A stretch of 39,506 nucleotides of DNA from Streptomyces shenzhenensis (lineage in GTDB: Bacteria; Actinomycetota; Actinomycetes; Streptomycetales; Streptomycetaceae). Positions 7,105 through 15,129 of this stretch are shown here, piece after piece. Positions within the stretch are counted from its first letter, which is position 1. Each line of letters starts with the position of its first letter. Made by a program: the position numbers and the translations under genes. The stretch is taken from contig NZ_JAJONF010000064.1 of the NCBI RefSeq assembly GCF_021462265.1, positions 1 to 39,506 of the forward strand, in the 5' to 3' direction. Under the pieces are notes generated by a model that was given only the letters and a program-made list of their open reading frames with translations, searched no databases and was not told where the DNA came from.

Positions 7105-8838
7105 TCACGCCCCGAGCAGGGCCCGCACCCGCTCCTGTCCGACCGCGAGCAGCAGCGTGGGCAGCCGGGGCCCGGTGTCGCGCCCGACGAGCAGGTGGTA
7201 GAGCAGCGCGAAGAACGTCCGCTGGGCCGTCTTGATCTCCGGCGGCAGCTCCTTCGGCGTGGCGTCGGGGGCGAACCCGGCCTGGACCTTGGGCACGCCG
7301 TAGACGAGGTGGGTCAGCCCGTCCAGCGACCAGTGCTCGGCGAGCCCGTCGAGCAGCAGCCGTACCGACTGCTGGGACGCCTCGTCGAGGGACTTCAGCA
7401 GCTCGGCGTCGGGTTCGTCACGGACGATGGTGCGCTGGTCGGCCGGCACCTGGGTGTTGATCCAGGCCTCGGCCCTGTCGTAGCGCGGCCGAGCCTCGTC
7501 CAGCGACCCGAGCGGGTTCGCCGGGTCCAGCTCGCTCAGGATGCGCAGCGCCTGGTCCTCGTGTCCGGCGGTGATGTCGGCGACGGAGGCCAGCGTGCGG
7601 TACGGCAGCGGGCGCGGCGTCCGCGGCAGCTCACCGCCGGCCGTACCCACGGCACGCGAGTGCGCGGCGATGTCACCGGGCAGCGCGGAACCGTCGGCCA
7701 CCTTGCCGTCCAGCTTGTCCCACTCGTCGTAGAGCCGCTGGATCTCCTGGTCGAAGGCGATCTTGAAGGACTGGTTGGGCCTGCGCCGGGCGTACAGCCA
7801 GCGCAGGAGCTGCGGCTCCATGATCTTCAGCGCGTCGGCCGGCGTGGGCACGCCACCGCGCGAGGACGACATCTTCGCCATCCCGCTGATGCCCACGAAG
7901 GCGTACATGGGCCCGATGGGCTGCTTCCCGCCGAAGATCCCGACGATCTGCCCGCCCACCTGGAACGACGACCCCGGCGACGAGTGGTCCACACCGCTCG
8001 GCTCGAAGATCACGCCCTCGTAGGCCCAGCGCATCGGCCAGTCGACCTTCCACACCAGCTTGCCGCGGTTGAACTCGCTGAGCCGGACGGTCTCGGAGAA
8101 CCCGCACTCGTCGCAGGTGTACGTCAGCTCGGTGCTGTCGTCGTCGTACGCCGTGACGGTCGTCAGGTCCTTGCCGCAGCCGCCGCAGTACGGCTTGTAC
8201 GGGAAGTACCCGGCGGAGCCCGACGAGCCGTCGTCCTCGCTCGCCGCGCCCGAGCCCTCCTCGGCCTCCAGCTCGGCCTCGTCGACGGCCTTCTGCTGGG
8301 GCTTCTTGCCGGTCTTCGCCTTGGTGCGGTACTGGGCGAGGATGGCGTCGATGTCACCGCGGTGCTTCATGGCGTGCAGGATCTGCTCGCGGTACACCCC
8401 GGAGGTGTACTGCGCGGTCTGGCTGATCCCGTCGAACTCCACGCCGAGCTCGGCCAGCGACTCGACCATCGCGGCCTTGAAGTGCTCGGACCAGTTCGGG
8501 TGGGCGGAGCCCTTCGGGGCGGGCACCGAGGTCAGCGGCTTGCCGATGTGCTCGGCCCACGTCTCGTCGACTCCCGCGATGCCCGCGGGCACCTTCCGGT
8601 AGCGGTCGTAGTCGTCCCAGGAGATCAGGTGGCGGACCTGGTACCCCCGCCGCCGGATCTCGTCGGCGACCAGGTGCGGGGTCATGACCTCGCGCAGGTT
8701 GCCCAGGTGAATGGGGCCCGAGGGGGACAGCCCGGACGCGACGACGACCGGTTTGCCCGGGGCCCGACGCTCCGACTCCTCGATGACCTCATCCGCGAAA
8801 CGGGAGACCCAGTCGGTGGTCTCGGTGCTCTGAGCCAC
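7105..8838 (-). CDS. lysS: Class I lysyl-tRNA synthetase
   Basis: This 577-aa enzyme attaches lysine to tRNA-Lys. It belongs to class I: the HIGH-type motif is SGPIHLGNLRE with HLGN at residues 44-47, and the KMSKS-type loop is KMSSSRGG near residue 322. Two CxxC pairs (CGGCGKDL near 217 and CDECGF near 242) suggest a zinc knuckle. Most bacteria use the unrelated class II LysRS, while Streptomyces are known to carry a class I enzyme. An acidic Glu/Ser-rich insertion is present around residues 185-205. The start is the GTG at 8838, preceded by GAAGGAC. The much longer open frame upstream runs through intergenic repeats and is not coding. It is divergent from argS. Confidence 0.96.
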   Translation of the reverse strand: MAQSTETTDWVSRFADEVIEESERRAPGKPVVVASGLSPSGPIHLGNLREVMTPHLVADEIRRRGYQVRHLISWDDYDRYRKVPAGIAGVDETWAEHIGKPLTSVPAPKGSAHPNWSEHFKAAMVESLAELGVEFDGISQTAQYTSGVYREQILHAMKHRGDIDAILAQYRTKAKTGKKPQQKAVDEAELEAEEGSGAASEDDGSSGSAGYFPYKPYCGGCGKDLTTVTAYDDDSTELTYTCDECGFSETVRLSEFNRGKLVWKVDWPMRWAYEGVIFEPSGVDHSSPGSSFQVGGQIVGIFGGKQPIGPMYAFVGISGMAKMSSSRGGVPTPADALKIMEPQLLRWLYARRRPNQSFKIAFDQEIQRLYDEWDKLDGKVADGSALPGDIAAHSRAVGTAGGELPRTPRPLPYRTLASVADITAGHEDQALRILSELDPANPLGSLDEARPRYDRAEAWINTQVPADQRTIVRDEPDAELLKSLDEASQQSVRLLLDGLAEHWSLDGLTHLVYGVPKVQAGFAPDATPKELPPEIKTAQRTFFALLYHLLVGRDTGPRLPTLLLAVGQERVRALLGA

Positions 8839-9305
8839 GTCGGCACGTCCTTCTTTCTGGCACGGGGCAGCCGGCACGGTCGCACGGCTGACCGCCCCAT
8901 TCTCCCAGCCCACCCCGAATCCACGAAAACGGGTTACCAAGCCCCCTCCGAGCCCCACCCCCGCCCCCGGCCCCGGCCCCGCCCCCACCCGGGACCCAGC
9001 CCCCCTCCGGCGGCGCAGCCGCCGTCTGGGGGCGCGGGGAACTGCGCGACCAGCCCCCACCGCGCCGCACCCGGCCACCCAGCCCCCGTCCAGCGGCGCA
9101 ACCCCCGTCTGGCGGCGCAGCCGCCGTCTGGGGGCGCGGGGCTGTATCGACATGCGGCTCCGCCGCGTGGGCGCGACCAGCCCCCACCGCGCCGCACCCG
9201 GCAACGCACCGCACCCCCCGAGCTCTCAGCCGCAAAAACCCCTTTACCCCCCGTGAAATACTGGACCCGTCTACCCGCACCCACGAGGAGAACGGCTCCC
9301 ACCCC
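8839..9305. repeat. Repeat-rich spacer between lysS and argS
   Basis: This 467-bp divergent region holds no gene. A 31-bp sequence (beginning GGCGGCGCAGCCGCC, ending GGGCGCGGGG) occurs twice without mismatch, at 9009-9039 and 9111-9141. Each copy contains a small hairpin with arms GGCGGC/GCCGCC. The first copy continues into AACTGCGCGACCAGCC, and the second into GGCTGTATCGACATGCGGC. Both continuations recur elsewhere in the window (near 15041, 28230 and 996). A C-rich run lies at 8940-9000. The argS leader, with GAGGAGAA at about 9284-9291, lies at the right end. Confidence 0.75.
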
Positions 9306-11063
9306 ATGGCCCCGGTCACGCCCCTCAGCGACTCCGTCAACCAGCAGCTCACCGACGCCCTCTCGGCCGCCCTGCCAGAGGCCGACGTCGACCCGCTGCT
9401 GCGACGCAGCGACCGGGCCGACTACCAGGCGAACGGCATCCTCGCCCTCGCCAAGAAGGCCAAGGCGAACCCCCGGGAGCTGGCGACGCAGGTCGTCTCC
9501 CGCATCACCACCGGCGCGGACCTGATCCAGGACGTCGAGGTCTCCGGCCCCGGCTTCCTCAACATCACCCTCTCCGACAGGGCGATCACCGAGAACCTGG
9601 CCGCGCGGTACGCGGACGGCGACCGGCTCGGCGTACCCGCGAAGGCGGACCCCGGCATCACGGTCATCGACTACGCCCAGCCGAACGTCGCCAAGGAGAT
9701 GCACGTCGGCCACCTCCGCTCCGCGGTGATCGGCGACGCCCTGCGCGGCATGATCGACTTCACCGGCGAGCGGACCATCGGCCGGCACCACATCGGCGAC
9801 TGGGGCACCCAGTTCGGCATGCTCATCCAGTACCTGATCGAGAACCCGGACCAGCTGTCCCCGGAGACCGACACGGACGGCGAGCAGGCCATGTCGAACC
9901 TGAACCGGGTCTACAAGGCGTCCCGGGCGGTCTTCGACGTGGACGAGGACTTCAAGGAGCGGGCCCGCAAGCGGGTCGTCGCCCTCCAGTCCGGCGACAA
10001 GGAGACCCTCGACCTGTGGCAGCGGTTCGTGGACGAGTCGAAGGTCTACTTCTACTCGGTCTTCGAGAAGCTCGACATGGAGATCCGGGACGACGAGATC
10101 GTCGGCGAGTCGGCGTACAACGACGGCATGCCGGAGACCGCCCGCCTCCTGGAGGAGAGCGGCGTCGCGGTCCGCTCCGAGGGCGCGCTGGTGGTGTTCT
10201 TCGACGACATCCGGGGCAAGGACGACCAGCCTGTCCCGCTGATCGTGCAGAAGGCCGACGGCGGCTTCGGCTACGCGGCCTCCGACCTGACCGCGATCCG
10301 CGACCGGGTCCGGGACCTGCACGCCACGTCCATCATCTACGTCGTGGACGTGCGCCAGTCGCTGCACTTCAAGATGGTCTTCGAGACGGCGCGGCGGGCT
10401 GGCTGGCTCACCGACGACGTCACCGCGCACAACATGGGCTACGGCACGGTGCTGGGCGCGGACGGCAAGCCGTTCAAGACGCGTGCGGGCGAAACCGTAC
10501 GGCTGGAGGACCTGCTGGACGAGGCGGTGCAGCGGGCCGCCGAGGTCGTCCGGGAGAAGGCGCAGGACCTGACCGAGGACGAGATCCAGGAGCGGGCCCA
10601 GCAGGTCGGCATCGGTGCCGTGAAGTACGCGGACCTGTCGACGTCGCCGAACCGCGACTACAAGTTCGACCTGGACCAGATGGTCTCGCTGAACGGCGAC
10701 ACGTCCGTCTACCTCCAGTACGCGTACGCCCGTATCCGGTCGATCCTGCGCAAGGCGGGGGACGTCCGCCCCGCCGCGCACCCGGAGCTGGCACTGCACG
10801 CGGCGGAGCGGGCGCTGGGCCTGCATCTGGACGCGTTCGGCGACACGGTCTTCGAGGCGGCGGCGGAGTACGCCCCGCACAAGCTGGCGGCGTACCTGTA
10901 CCAGCTGGCGTCCCTCTACACGTCGTTCTACGACAAGTGCCCGGTCCTGAAGGCCGACACCCCGGCCCAGGTGGAGAACCGTCTGTTCCTGTGCGACATG
11001 ACGGCCCGCACCCTCCACCAGGGCATGGCCCTGCTGGGCATCAGGACGCCCGAGCGGCTCTGA
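9306..11063 (+). CDS. argS: Arginyl-tRNA synthetase
   Basis: This 585-aa class I synthetase charges tRNA-Arg in the cytosol. The N-terminal additional domain (about 1-115) ends before the signature DYAQPNVAKEMHVGHLRS, where HVGH at residues 133-136 is the HIGH motif. The segment IGRHHIGDWGTQFGMLI follows, as in all ArgRS. GYGTVLGADGKPFKTRAGETVRL marks the KMSKS-equivalent region, where the Lys of the canonical loop is replaced, as is common in ArgRS. The C-terminal helical anticodon-binding domain runs from about 465 and ends HQGMALLGIRTPERL. ATG 9306 has GAGGAGAA about 15 bases upstream. Length is normal. It ends at a strong hairpin terminator. Confidence 0.97.
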   Translation: MAPVTPLSDSVNQQLTDALSAALPEADVDPLLRRSDRADYQANGILALAKKAKANPRELATQVVSRITTGADLIQDVEVSGPGFLNITLSDRAITENLAARYADGDRLGVPAKADPGITVIDYAQPNVAKEMHVGHLRSAVIGDALRGMIDFTGERTIGRHHIGDWGTQFGMLIQYLIENPDQLSPETDTDGEQAMSNLNRVYKASRAVFDVDEDFKERARKRVVALQSGDKETLDLWQRFVDESKVYFYSVFEKLDMEIRDDEIVGESAYNDGMPETARLLEESGVAVRSEGALVVFFDDIRGKDDQPVPLIVQKADGGFGYAASDLTAIRDRVRDLHATSIIYVVDVRQSLHFKMVFETARRAGWLTDDVTAHNMGYGTVLGADGKPFKTRAGETVRLEDLLDEAVQRAAEVVREKAQDLTEDEIQERAQQVGIGAVKYADLSTSPNRDYKFDLDQMVSLNGDTSVYLQYAYARIRSILRKAGDVRPAAHPELALHAAERALGLHLDAFGDTVFEAAAEYAPHKLAAYLYQLASLYTSFYDKCPVLKADTPAQVENRLFLCDMTARTLHQGMALLGIRTPERL

Positions 11064-11067
11064 CACC

Positions 11068-11101
11068 TTCGTCGGCGGACGGCTTCCCGTCCGCCGACGA
11101 A
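11068..11101. terminator. Hairpin terminator of argS
   Basis: A perfect 15-bp stem (TTCGTCGGCGGACGG with its complement) closes a 4-base loop CTTC five bases after the argS stop. It also lies downstream of the convergent MFS gene and may end both transcripts. Confidence 0.88.
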
Positions 11102-11140
11102 CATACCGAGATCATCCCGAGTCGGGGCATGAGGTCGGCC

Positions 11141-12370
11141 TCAGGAGCGTCGGAGCGGGCTCCCTGGGAGCAGCCGATCACCGAGTTGTACCGCGCAGGC
11201 CCCGACGGTCACCAGCCCGCCGGCGAGGAAGGTGCCTCGCACCCCGGCGAGCGGCAGGACCAGTGCCCCGAGTGCGGCGCCGGCCGCGATGCCGGCGTTG
11301 TAGGCGCCGGAGTTGGACGCGAGGGCGATGTCCGTGCGGCCCGGTGCGCAGTGCAGCATCTCGTTCTGCGTGACCATGAACACCGGCCCGAGCGCACCCC
11401 CCATCAGGACCAGGAACATCACCGCCGCCACCGGATGAGTGCCGACCGCGTACAGGCCGAGCATGCCCACCGCCTGCGTGGCCACGGCCGTGGGCAGCGC
11501 GGACCGCGGGAAGCGGTCCAGCAACGCCCCGGTGACGCTCACACCGACCAGACAGGCGACACCGAAAACCACGAGCAGGGCGCTGACCGCGCCCGGGGAG
11601 AACCCGCTCACGTCGCCCAGGAACTTCACGATGTAGGTGTATCCCGCGAACGCCCCGGTGGCGGACAGGGCCCCGGCCCCCAGCACCGTCAAGAACCGCC
11701 GCACGTCGGGGCCGGTCGCGTAGGCGGCGGGTTCTTCCCCCGGACGCGAGGTCGGAAGAAGGGAGGCGATCGTCACAAGAGAGACGAGCCCCAGAGCCGC
11801 CGGCACGGCGATCGGCACCTGCCAGTCGGTCCGCCGGCCCAGCCAGGTCCCGGCGGGAACTCCGATGACGAGGGCGAGCGAACCGGCGACGGAGAGCGCT
11901 CCGACCACCCGCCCGCGCACCTCGGGTGCGAAGAGGCCCACCGCGACCGGCCCCGTCACGGCCCAGTACAGCGCCTGGGCGAGCGCGGTCAGCAGCCGCG
12001 CCACCAGGAGCAGCCAGTACGAGGTGGCCAGTGCGGCAACGGCACTGGACAGGACCAGCGCGGTCAGCAGCCCTGTGAGCACGTGGCGCCTGGGCACGGA
12101 CCGCGTGGCGTGAGCGAGCGGCACAGACGCCGCGGCCACCGTCACGGCGTACCCCGTGACCAGCAGACCGACTGCCGACACCGACACCCGAAGGCTTCCG
12201 GAGACGAGCTCCAGCAGGCCGACCGGCAGGTTCTCCGCCGTGTTGAAGGTGAAAGCGGCCACCATCAGGGCCCCGAGCACCGCCGGCCGGTGCCATGGAG
12301 CCGGCTGCCGGGTGACTCCATGGACTCTTCCCGCCGTCGTTCGCTGCTCCCGCTCGGTGGCACCGTCCAT
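11141..12370 (-). CDS. MFS efflux transporter (DHA1-type)
   Basis: This 409-aa protein has twelve hydrophobic helices and the layout of drug:H+ antiporters of the major facilitator superfamily. Family-like features are an early TAENLPVGLLELVSGSL helix, PLAHATRSVPRRHVLTGLL as the motif-A-like loop between helices 2 and 3, and a motif-C-like run (SVAGSLALVIGVPAGTWLG) in helix 5. The best fit is the sugar-efflux/chloramphenicol-resistance-like subgroup (AraJ/Cmx-type), and the substrate is unknown. The start is ATG 12370 with GAGGTGAA seven bases upstream. The open frame extends further upstream, but that part overlaps the neighbouring ATPase-like gene. Confidence 0.87.
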   Translation of the reverse strand: MDGATEREQRTTAGRVHGVTRQPAPWHRPAVLGALMVAAFTFNTAENLPVGLLELVSGSLRVSVSAVGLLVTGYAVTVAAASVPLAHATRSVPRRHVLTGLLTALVLSSAVAALATSYWLLLVARLLTALAQALYWAVTGPVAVGLFAPEVRGRVVGALSVAGSLALVIGVPAGTWLGRRTDWQVPIAVPAALGLVSLVTIASLLPTSRPGEEPAAYATGPDVRRFLTVLGAGALSATGAFAGYTYIVKFLGDVSGFSPGAVSALLVVFGVACLVGVSVTGALLDRFPRSALPTAVATQAVGMLGLYAVGTHPVAAVMFLVLMGGALGPVFMVTQNEMLHCAPGRTDIALASNSGAYNAGIAAGAALGALVLPLAGVRGTFLAGGLVTVGACAVQLGDRLLPGSPLRRS

Positions 12371-12509
12371 GCGATTCACCTCACCGGGCACGTCGGTCCC
12401 GCCGCAACCGAATTCATCAGCCGCACGGACACCGCTCCTCGGTGACCCGGCTGTCGGGCGACTGCTCACCGCCGAGCAACCGCCGGGGTGCTCCGCGACC
12501 CGCCATGGG

Positions 12510-12968
12510 TCATACGAGCTGTACGTCCGCCGCGGCGGAGGTCTCGAACTCGGCCCACACCACCTTGCCGAGCTCCCGCTCGCACACCCCCCACTTGTCG
12601 GCGAGCGCCGCGACCAGCACCAGCCCGCGCCCGCCCTCGCCGAACGCCTCGTCGGCGATCTTCGGCACGCCCGGTCCGCTGTCGTGCACCTCGACGCGGA
12701 CGACGCCGCCGTCGTACCGCAGCCGCAGGAGGAAGCCACGTCCGGGCGGCACCCCGTGCAGGAGGGCGTTCGTGGCCAACTCGCTCACGCACAGCGACAT
12801 GTCGTCGGCGCGGTCCCAGTCCCCCAGCCCCCAGCATCTGAGCGACTGCGCGGCGAACCGCCTGACGGCGGGCACGGATCGGCGGTCCCGGGCGTAGAAC
12901 TGTTCGCGGGGGTAGGGGAGTTCGTTTCCGTCATTCACGGCACGAATGTCGCGCAGAGTTACTAACAT
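12510..12968 (-). CDS. GHKL ATPase-fold anti-sigma-like regulator (AbaA-orfD type)
   Basis: This protein of about 152 aa has the histidine-kinase-like ATPase fold of SpoIIAB/RsbW-type proteins: N-box SVCVSELATNALLHG-like (CVSELATNALLHG), G1 box VEVHDSGPGVP and G2 box EGGRGLVLVAAL. Streptomyces carry many such proteins without a kinase phospho-acceptor domain. They sit beside XRE-DUF5753 and DUF397 genes in whiJ/abaA-like clusters, exactly as here. Its binding partner is presumably a sigma factor or the neighbouring regulators, which is inference. The ATG at 12968 is followed immediately by TTA, a rare codon that would make translation depend on bldA tRNA. The in-frame GTG at 12938 would avoid it. 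Neither has a good ribosome binding site. Confidence 0.85.
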   Translation of the reverse strand: MLVTLRDIRAVNDGNELPYPREQFYARDRRSVPAVRRFAAQSLRCWGLGDWDRADDMSLCVSELATNALLHGVPPGRGFLLRLRYDGGVVRVEVHDSGPGVPKIADEAFGEGGRGLVLVAALADKWGVCERELGKVVWAEFETSAAADVQLV

Positions 12969-12983
12969 AGAGCAGGGAGTAGA

Positions 12984-13006
12984 CCCGTACGGAATTTTTG
13001 TACGGG
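12984..13006. promoter_or_regulatory. Inverted repeat in the divergent promoter region
   Basis: CCCGTAC and GTACGGG form perfect 7-bp arms around a 9-bp A/T-rich centre (GGAATTTTT). The site lies between the divergent ATPase-like and XRE genes, 16 bp from one start and 45 bp from the other. It is the best candidate operator for the XRE protein. No binding data can be derived from sequence. Confidence 0.5.
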
Positions 13007-13050
13007 CTCCGGCCCGGTGACGTACGTGTGCACGGGGGGTTGAGCACAGC

Positions 13051-13878
13051 ATGAGCGCGAAGAAGCCGCCGCGGCCGAAGAACCAGACGTCGATGAAGAT
13101 GCTCGGCAAGCAGCTCGGCACGGCCCGCCGGGTCGCCGGTCTGACGCAGACCGAGCTGGGCCTGCGGGTGGGGCTCGACGAGCAGACGGTCGCGTCGATC
13201 GAGCAGGGCAGGCGGGCACTGAAGCCGGACGTGGCGGCGCGGATGGACGAAGTCCTGGACACGAAGGGGATGTTGGCGGCCGGGGTGGCCAACCTGCCGG
13301 ACGTCGACCAGTTCCCGATGTGGGCCGAGGTCTACATGGAGCATGAGCGCGAGGCGATCGCCCTGTCCTGGTACGACAACGCGGTGCTCCCCGGTCTTCT
13401 GCAGACGGAGGCGTATGTGCGGGCCGTCCTGCGCAATCGTGTGCCCGCGTACGACGCGGACGAGGTCGAGACGCGGACGGCGGCCCGGCTGGAGCACCAG
13501 GAGATCCTGCACCGCAGGAACCCGCCGACGCTCAGCTTCGTCGTCTGGGAACCGGTGCTGCTCATGGCACTCGGTGGGCCGGAGGTGCGGACGGAACAGC
13601 TCCGCCACCTGCGCGAGATCACCGAACAGCCCTGCGTGTCCTTGCAGTTCCTGCCCCTCAGCAGCCCCTGTCACGCGGGAATCGACGGCCCCTTCATCCT
13701 CCTCGAAACCCCGGACCACCAGCACCTCGCGTACACCGAGTCACAGCGTGGCAGCCAGTGGGTTTCCGACGCGGATGAGGTCTCCAGGCTGGCGCGCAAG
13801 TATGCGATGCTGCGGACGCAGGCCCTGACCACTCAGGACTCGACGGGCCTCCTCGACCGCTTGCTAGGAGAGCAATGA
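13051..13878 (+). CDS. XRE-family HTH regulator with DUF5753 (WhiJ/AbaA-orfA-like)
   Basis: This 275-aa protein has an N-terminal lambda-repressor-type helix-turn-helix (about residues 16-72: LGKQLGTARRVAGLTQTELGLRVGLDEQTVASIEQGRR). A DUF5753 domain follows, from about 88 to 265 (YDNAVLPGLLQTEAYVRAVL; EILHRRNPPTLSFVVWEPVLL; CVSLQFLPL; FILLETPDHQHLAYTESQ). This is the architecture of WhiJ and the abaA HTH protein, Streptomyces regulators that pair with a small DUF397 partner and affect sporulation or antibiotic production. Its stop overlaps the ATG of the DUF397 gene (ATGA), so the two are translationally coupled. The divergent upstream gene is the ATPase-fold protein. The target is probably its own divergent promoter region. 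Confidence 0.93.
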   Translation: MSAKKPPRPKNQTSMKMLGKQLGTARRVAGLTQTELGLRVGLDEQTVASIEQGRRALKPDVAARMDEVLDTKGMLAAGVANLPDVDQFPMWAEVYMEHEREAIALSWYDNAVLPGLLQTEAYVRAVLRNRVPAYDADEVETRTAARLEHQEILHRRNPPTLSFVVWEPVLLMALGGPEVRTEQLRHLREITEQPCVSLQFLPLSSPCHAGIDGPFILLETPDHQHLAYTESQRGSQWVSDADEVSRLARKYAMLRTQALTTQDSTGLLDRLLGEQ

Positions 13879-14180
13879 ACACCGAGTCGCTTCAGTGGTT
13901 CAAGTCGACCTACAGCGGCGACGAGGGCGGCGCCTGCGTCGAAGTGGCCCTCGCCTGGCACAAGTCCACCTACAGCGGCAGTGAAGGCGGCGCCTGCCTC
14001 GAAGTAGCCGTCGCCTGGCACAAGTCCACCTACAGCAGCGACGAAGGCGGCCAGTGCGTCGAAGTAGCCGCCTGCCCCCACGCCATCCACATCCGCGACT
14101 CCAAGAACCCGGCGGCATCCGGCCCCACCCTCACCGCCTCCCCCGCCGCCTGGGCCGCGTTCACCGCCTCCGTCGGATAA
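13875..14180 (+). CDS. DUF397 protein with three tandem motif copies
   Basis: This 101-aa protein is the partner of the upstream XRE regulator. Most DUF397 proteins are about 60-70 aa with one W-K-S-S/T-Y-S-EGG-C-VEVA motif. Here the motif occurs three times in exact 20-residue steps at residues 8-27, 28-47 and 48-67. All three keep W, K-S-T-Y-S, E-G-G, C and EVA. One normal C-terminal part follows (HIRDSKNP and SPAAWAAFTASV). The matching DNA repeats are 60 bp (13896-13955, 13956-14015, 14016-14075). In known systems the DUF397 protein (WhiJ-associated, BldB-like) modulates the HTH protein. Triplication should change stoichiometry or avidity, which is inference. Confidence 0.92.
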   Translation: MNTESLQWFKSTYSGDEGGACVEVALAWHKSTYSGSEGGACLEVAVAWHKSTYSSDEGGQCVEVAACPHAIHIRDSKNPAASGPTLTASPAAWAAFTASVG

Positions 14181-14222
14181 TCGCGGCCGCCGTTGTCAGT
14201 GCCGCCCCTTACAGTCACTGGC

Positions 14223-14996
14223 ATGGCGACTCTTCCCAACCCGCTGCCCAAGCTGGCGACCGACCCGAGCGGTCGGTCCCTGGGGCTTCAACTCCCGCCC
14301 GGGGCACTGCTCGACGACACGCTCGACGGCCCGTGGCACGAGCCGTTGCTGTGGTACGCCGGGCAGCCCGCCGGGCCCGGGACGTGGACCGCGCTGGGCG
14401 CGCCGGCCGCCCGTGCGGGGCTGCTGCCGGTGCTGATCGACGTGTCCGAGGTGGACGACTGGGACTTCGCGCCCGGGGAGACGTCGTACCCGGGGGACCA
14501 CGACGCCGACGAGGTGCTGGAGGACTTCTGGGAGGAGGACCCGCTGGGTGGCGAGGAGTGGCCGGGGCTGGCCGCCGCCCCGGGCCTGGTCGCCGACCCG
14601 GACGTGCGGGCGGCCGATGTCGCCGACGCGCTCTCGCAGGGCCGCCCGTGGCTGAAGGAGCCGCATCTGGCGCTGGTGTCGGCCCGGCGCAGCGCGGACA
14701 TACCGGCGGCCATCGGCTGGAGCGGCCCGGTGAACTACGAGGAGGACGTGGCCCGGCTGTGCGCGGTGCTGCGCTCCTGGGAGGACCGGTTCGGCATACG
14801 GGTGGTGGCCCTCGGCTTCGACCACCTCGCGGTCTCCGTCGCCGCCCCGCCCGCCGATCTCGACGCGGCGGAGGCGGTCGCCGCCGAGCACTTCGCGTTC
14901 TGCCCGTACACCGTGCTGCCCGGCGCCGACGACACGCTCTCGTCGTACGCCGAGCAGCTGGTCGGCGAGCGGCTGTGGCACTTCTGGTGGGACTGA
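14223..14996 (+). CDS. DUF4253 domain protein
   Basis: This 257-aa soluble protein ends in the DUF4253 region: HLALVSARRSADIPAAIGWSGPVNYEEDVARLCAVLRSWEDRFGIRVVALGFDHLAVSVAAPP, followed by AVAAEHFAFCPYTVLPG and ending WHFWWD. The family is common in actinobacteria. It has no known biochemical role, although it is sometimes found near toxin-immunity or SMI1-like proteins. The N-terminal half has an acidic stretch around residues 75-105 (DDWDFAPGETSYPGDHDADEVLEDFWEEDPL) and no recognisable motif. ATG 14223 was chosen because the only earlier in-frame start lies in the previous gene's end. It follows the DUF397 gene by 42 bp and may be read through from it. Confidence 0.82.
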   Translation: MATLPNPLPKLATDPSGRSLGLQLPPGALLDDTLDGPWHEPLLWYAGQPAGPGTWTALGAPAARAGLLPVLIDVSEVDDWDFAPGETSYPGDHDADEVLEDFWEEDPLGGEEWPGLAAAPGLVADPDVRAADVADALSQGRPWLKEPHLALVSARRSADIPAAIGWSGPVNYEEDVARLCAVLRSWEDRFGIRVVALGFDHLAVSVAAPPADLDAAEAVAAEHFAFCPYTVLPGADDTLSSYAEQLVGERLWHFWWD

Positions 14997-15023
14997 GCTG
15001 ACCAACCGGCCTGCGCTCGGCAG

Positions 15024-15075
15024 CGCCCCGTAAGGGGCGCGGGGAACTGCGCGCCCAGCCACAACGGCGCCGCAG
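15024..15075 (+). repeat. Interspersed repeat (GGGGCGCGGGGAACTGCGCG family)
   Basis: The core GGGGCGCGGGGAACTGCGCG starts at 15034. It is preceded by a small hairpin (GCGCCCC-GTAA-GGGGCGC) and followed by CCCAGCCACAACGGCGCCGC. Close copies lie at about 9031-9055 on the same strand and 28230-28268 on the other strand. The hairpin just downstream of the DUF4253 stop could also act as a terminator. Confidence 0.7.
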
Positions 15076-15129
15076 ACGGCAGACGGCAGATCGCACACTT
15101 TCGGCGACCACTCCGACCACTCCGACCGC

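Noticed and set aside
6187..9525. 1112-aa plus-strand frame
   Set aside because: It runs antisense to lysS and across terminators and repeats. Composition is Arg/Pro/Gly-rich shadow, as expected in high-GC DNA.
8934..11066. 710-aa minus-strand frame
   Set aside because: Antisense shadow of argS, which has complete family motifs on the plus strand.
10016..12445. 809-aa plus-strand frame
   Set aside because: It reads argS in the wrong frame and then the MFS gene antisense, crossing a strong terminator.
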